Assembly (NCBI RefSeq): GCF_004104055.1
Contig: NZ_QOVJ01000002.1
Coordinates: 620,001 to 684,000, forward strand
Reading direction: 5' to 3'
Length of the DNA: 64,000 bases
From: Leeuwenhoekiella aestuarii
Lineage (GTDB): Bacteria; Bacteroidota; Bacteroidia; Flavobacteriales; Flavobacteriaceae
How positions within the stretch are numbered: position 1 is the first letter of the stretch; every line of letters starts with the position of its first letter. The position numbers were made by a program, and so were the translations under genes. Shown here piece after piece: positions 62,814 through 64,000 of this stretch. The notes below the pieces were generated by a model. The model did not search any database. It saw nothing but the letters and a program-made list of their open reading frames with translations, and had not been told where the DNA came from.

Positions 62814-63992
62814 TTATTTCTTGTGTTTTCTTCGTTTATATTCTTCCTTGATTAAGGTAAGTTCTCTATTTGTCTGACCGGCAACAGAAGTATTTTCTTC
62901 AGCACGTCTAATTAGGTATGGCATTACATCTTTAACAGGGCCAAACGGCAAATATTTAGCTACATTGTAACCTGCTTCTGCAAGATTAAAACTGATGTGA
63001 TCACTCATTCCATAAAGTTGACCAAACCAGACTCTAGGATCGTCGTTAGCAATTTCCTTTTGTGCCATTATTTCAATAGCCAGATAATTACTCTCTTCAT
63101 TGTGAGTTCCTACAAAGGCCCAAATATCATCAAGATTATCAAAGATATAAACCAGCATCGCATTAAAATGCGCATCTGTCTCGGGTTTATCTTTACAAAT
63201 TGGAGAAGCATAACCATGCTTATCTGCACGAGCTCGTTCCTTTTCCATATAAGCTCCACGAACAATTTTAACTCCTAAATGATATCCTTTTTCAATACCA
63301 TCCAGATGTAACTCTTTGAGATATGCTAAACGATCCCAGCGGTAACATTGTAAGGTTGTAAATACAATAGGTTTTTCTTTATTATATGTTTGCATCATCT
63401 CTAAAACCAAATCATCTACCGCTCCCTGCATCCAACTTTCTTCAGCATCTATGAGTAGTTTTATATCACAAGCTTTTGCTTTTTTACAAACTTCATGAAA
63501 TCGTTCTTGAATACGTTTCCATTCTGCTCGCTCCTTGTCTGATAGTTTTTCGTTTTCAGTCACTTTACGCAAAACTTCAAACCTTCCAAAGCCTGTAGGC
63601 TTAAAAACAGCAAAAGGAATACCTGCTCTATCTTTAGCAAAATCGATAATGCTTACCACCCTCTTTAATGCGGCGTCAAAAAGTTGTTCTGTTTCCTTTC
63701 CTTCTACAGAAAAATCTAACACCGAATGTACATTTTTAGAATACATTGCTTCTATTGTATCCGTGCAATCTTTTTCACTTTCGCCTCCACAAAAATGATC
63801 AAATACAGTAGCCTTAACCAGTCTCTTTATTGGTAAATTTGCATTTAGAGCAAAATTTGTAACAACCGATCCTACTTTAACTAATGGCTGAAGCGATATC
63901 ATTTTAAACAAATAATAGGCACGAGTCAGTTCACTATCTGATTTTAAAGAAAAAGCAGTTTTTGTATCATCAAATATTCTTTGTTCTAACAT
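62814..63992 (-). CDS. Proline dehydrogenase
   Basis: A monofunctional ProDH of 392 residues, the FAD TIM barrel that oxidises proline to pyrroline-5-carboxylate. Visible motifs are FAVFKPTGFGRFEVL, LLIDAEESWMQGAVDD, VKIVRGAYMEKERARADKHGY, GTHNEESNYLAIEIM and the C-terminal YLPFGPVKDVMPYLIRRAEEN. The length matches the stand-alone Bacteroidota form, and the ATG at 63992 appears to be the true start. The stop is 8 bases from the shared terminator. Confidence 0.93.
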   Translation of the reverse strand: MLEQRIFDDTKTAFSLKSDSELTRAYYLFKMISLQPLVKVGSVVTNFALNANLPIKRLVKATVFDHFCGGESEKDCTDTIEAMYSKNVHSVLDFSVEGKETEQLFDAALKRVVSIIDFAKDRAGIPFAVFKPTGFGRFEVLRKVTENEKLSDKERAEWKRIQERFHEVCKKAKACDIKLLIDAEESWMQGAVDDLVLEMMQTYNKEKPIVFTTLQCYRWDRLAYLKELHLDGIEKGYHLGVKIVRGAYMEKERARADKHGYASPICKDKPETDAHFNAMLVYIFDNLDDIWAFVGTHNEESNYLAIEIMAQKEIANDDPRVWFGQLYGMSDHISFNLAEAGYNVAKYLPFGPVKDVMPYLIRRAEENTSVAGQTNRELTLIKEEYKRRKHKK

Positions 63993-64000
63993 ATTGAAAA

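Noticed and set aside
1-64000. tRNA, rRNA, prophage or defence-island genes
   Set aside because: No cloverleaf, rRNA-like block, phage structural gene, nuclease/toxin pair or defence signature was found; a covariance-model scan would be needed to exclude small RNAs.

Overview
The window is chromosomal DNA from a member of the Bacteroidota, most likely a marine Flavobacteriaceae. This rests on several things: the AT-rich composition, the LpxC-FabZ fusion, a PorX response regulator of the type IX secretion system, DUF4494 and Crp-type proteins typical of the phylum, starts without Shine-Dalgarno sequences, and several TAnnTTTG -7 boxes. I cannot name the genus. I see no rRNA, tRNA, CRISPR array, insertion sequence or prophage.

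Region 1 (1-4.5 kb) is a repeat island. It follows a truncated guanine-deaminase-like gene. Seven same-strand copies of a roughly 150-bp core are embedded in a roughly 335-bp unit, and only two genes lie among them. Region 2 (4.5-18.7 kb) is housekeeping and stress genes, mostly on the minus strand: a DJ-1/PfpI protein, a DUF2383 four-helix protein, oxidoreductases, EamA exporters, a translationally coupled SelO / 85-aa protein / MsrA operon, an Hcp-fold protein with a Sec signal peptide, an extra LpxD-like acyltransferase, a Crp-type regulator with operator-like repeats, a zinc-ribbon/SDR fusion, and a cold-shock protein with a long structured leader.

Region 3 (19-37.7 kb) holds a trehalose synthase/maltokinase fusion whose kinase motif has lost two key aspartates, an MscS channel, alcohol dehydrogenase, a broken PepSY membrane gene, a pseudouridine synthase, a DEAD-box helicase, the agmatine-to-putrescine pair AguA/AguB, RecQ and a C1q-like secreted protein. 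Region 4 (38-45.5 kb) is the complete histidine operon, hisG-D-C-B-H-A-F-IE. It is preceded by an 18-codon leader peptide with four consecutive His codons, a terminator and a possible antiterminator: a textbook attenuator layout.

Region 5 (45.5-64 kb) is envelope and central metabolism. It has an OmpA-like / HhH pair, a prohibitin, a VWA-like membrane protein, FabG and SucD. It then has the lipid A cluster (lpxD, lpxC-fabZ, lpxA, efp and a further lpxD paralogue), an HD phosphohydrolase divergent from porX-tsaE, alanine dehydrogenase and proline dehydrogenase.

The most notable signals are the his attenuator, the repeat island with its recombination scars, small TTTCGC/GCGAAA-type hairpins 12-24 nt upstream of start codons, the degenerate maltokinase site, and overlapping or frameshifted small genes. 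I found no convincing new multi-gene system such as a novel defence island.
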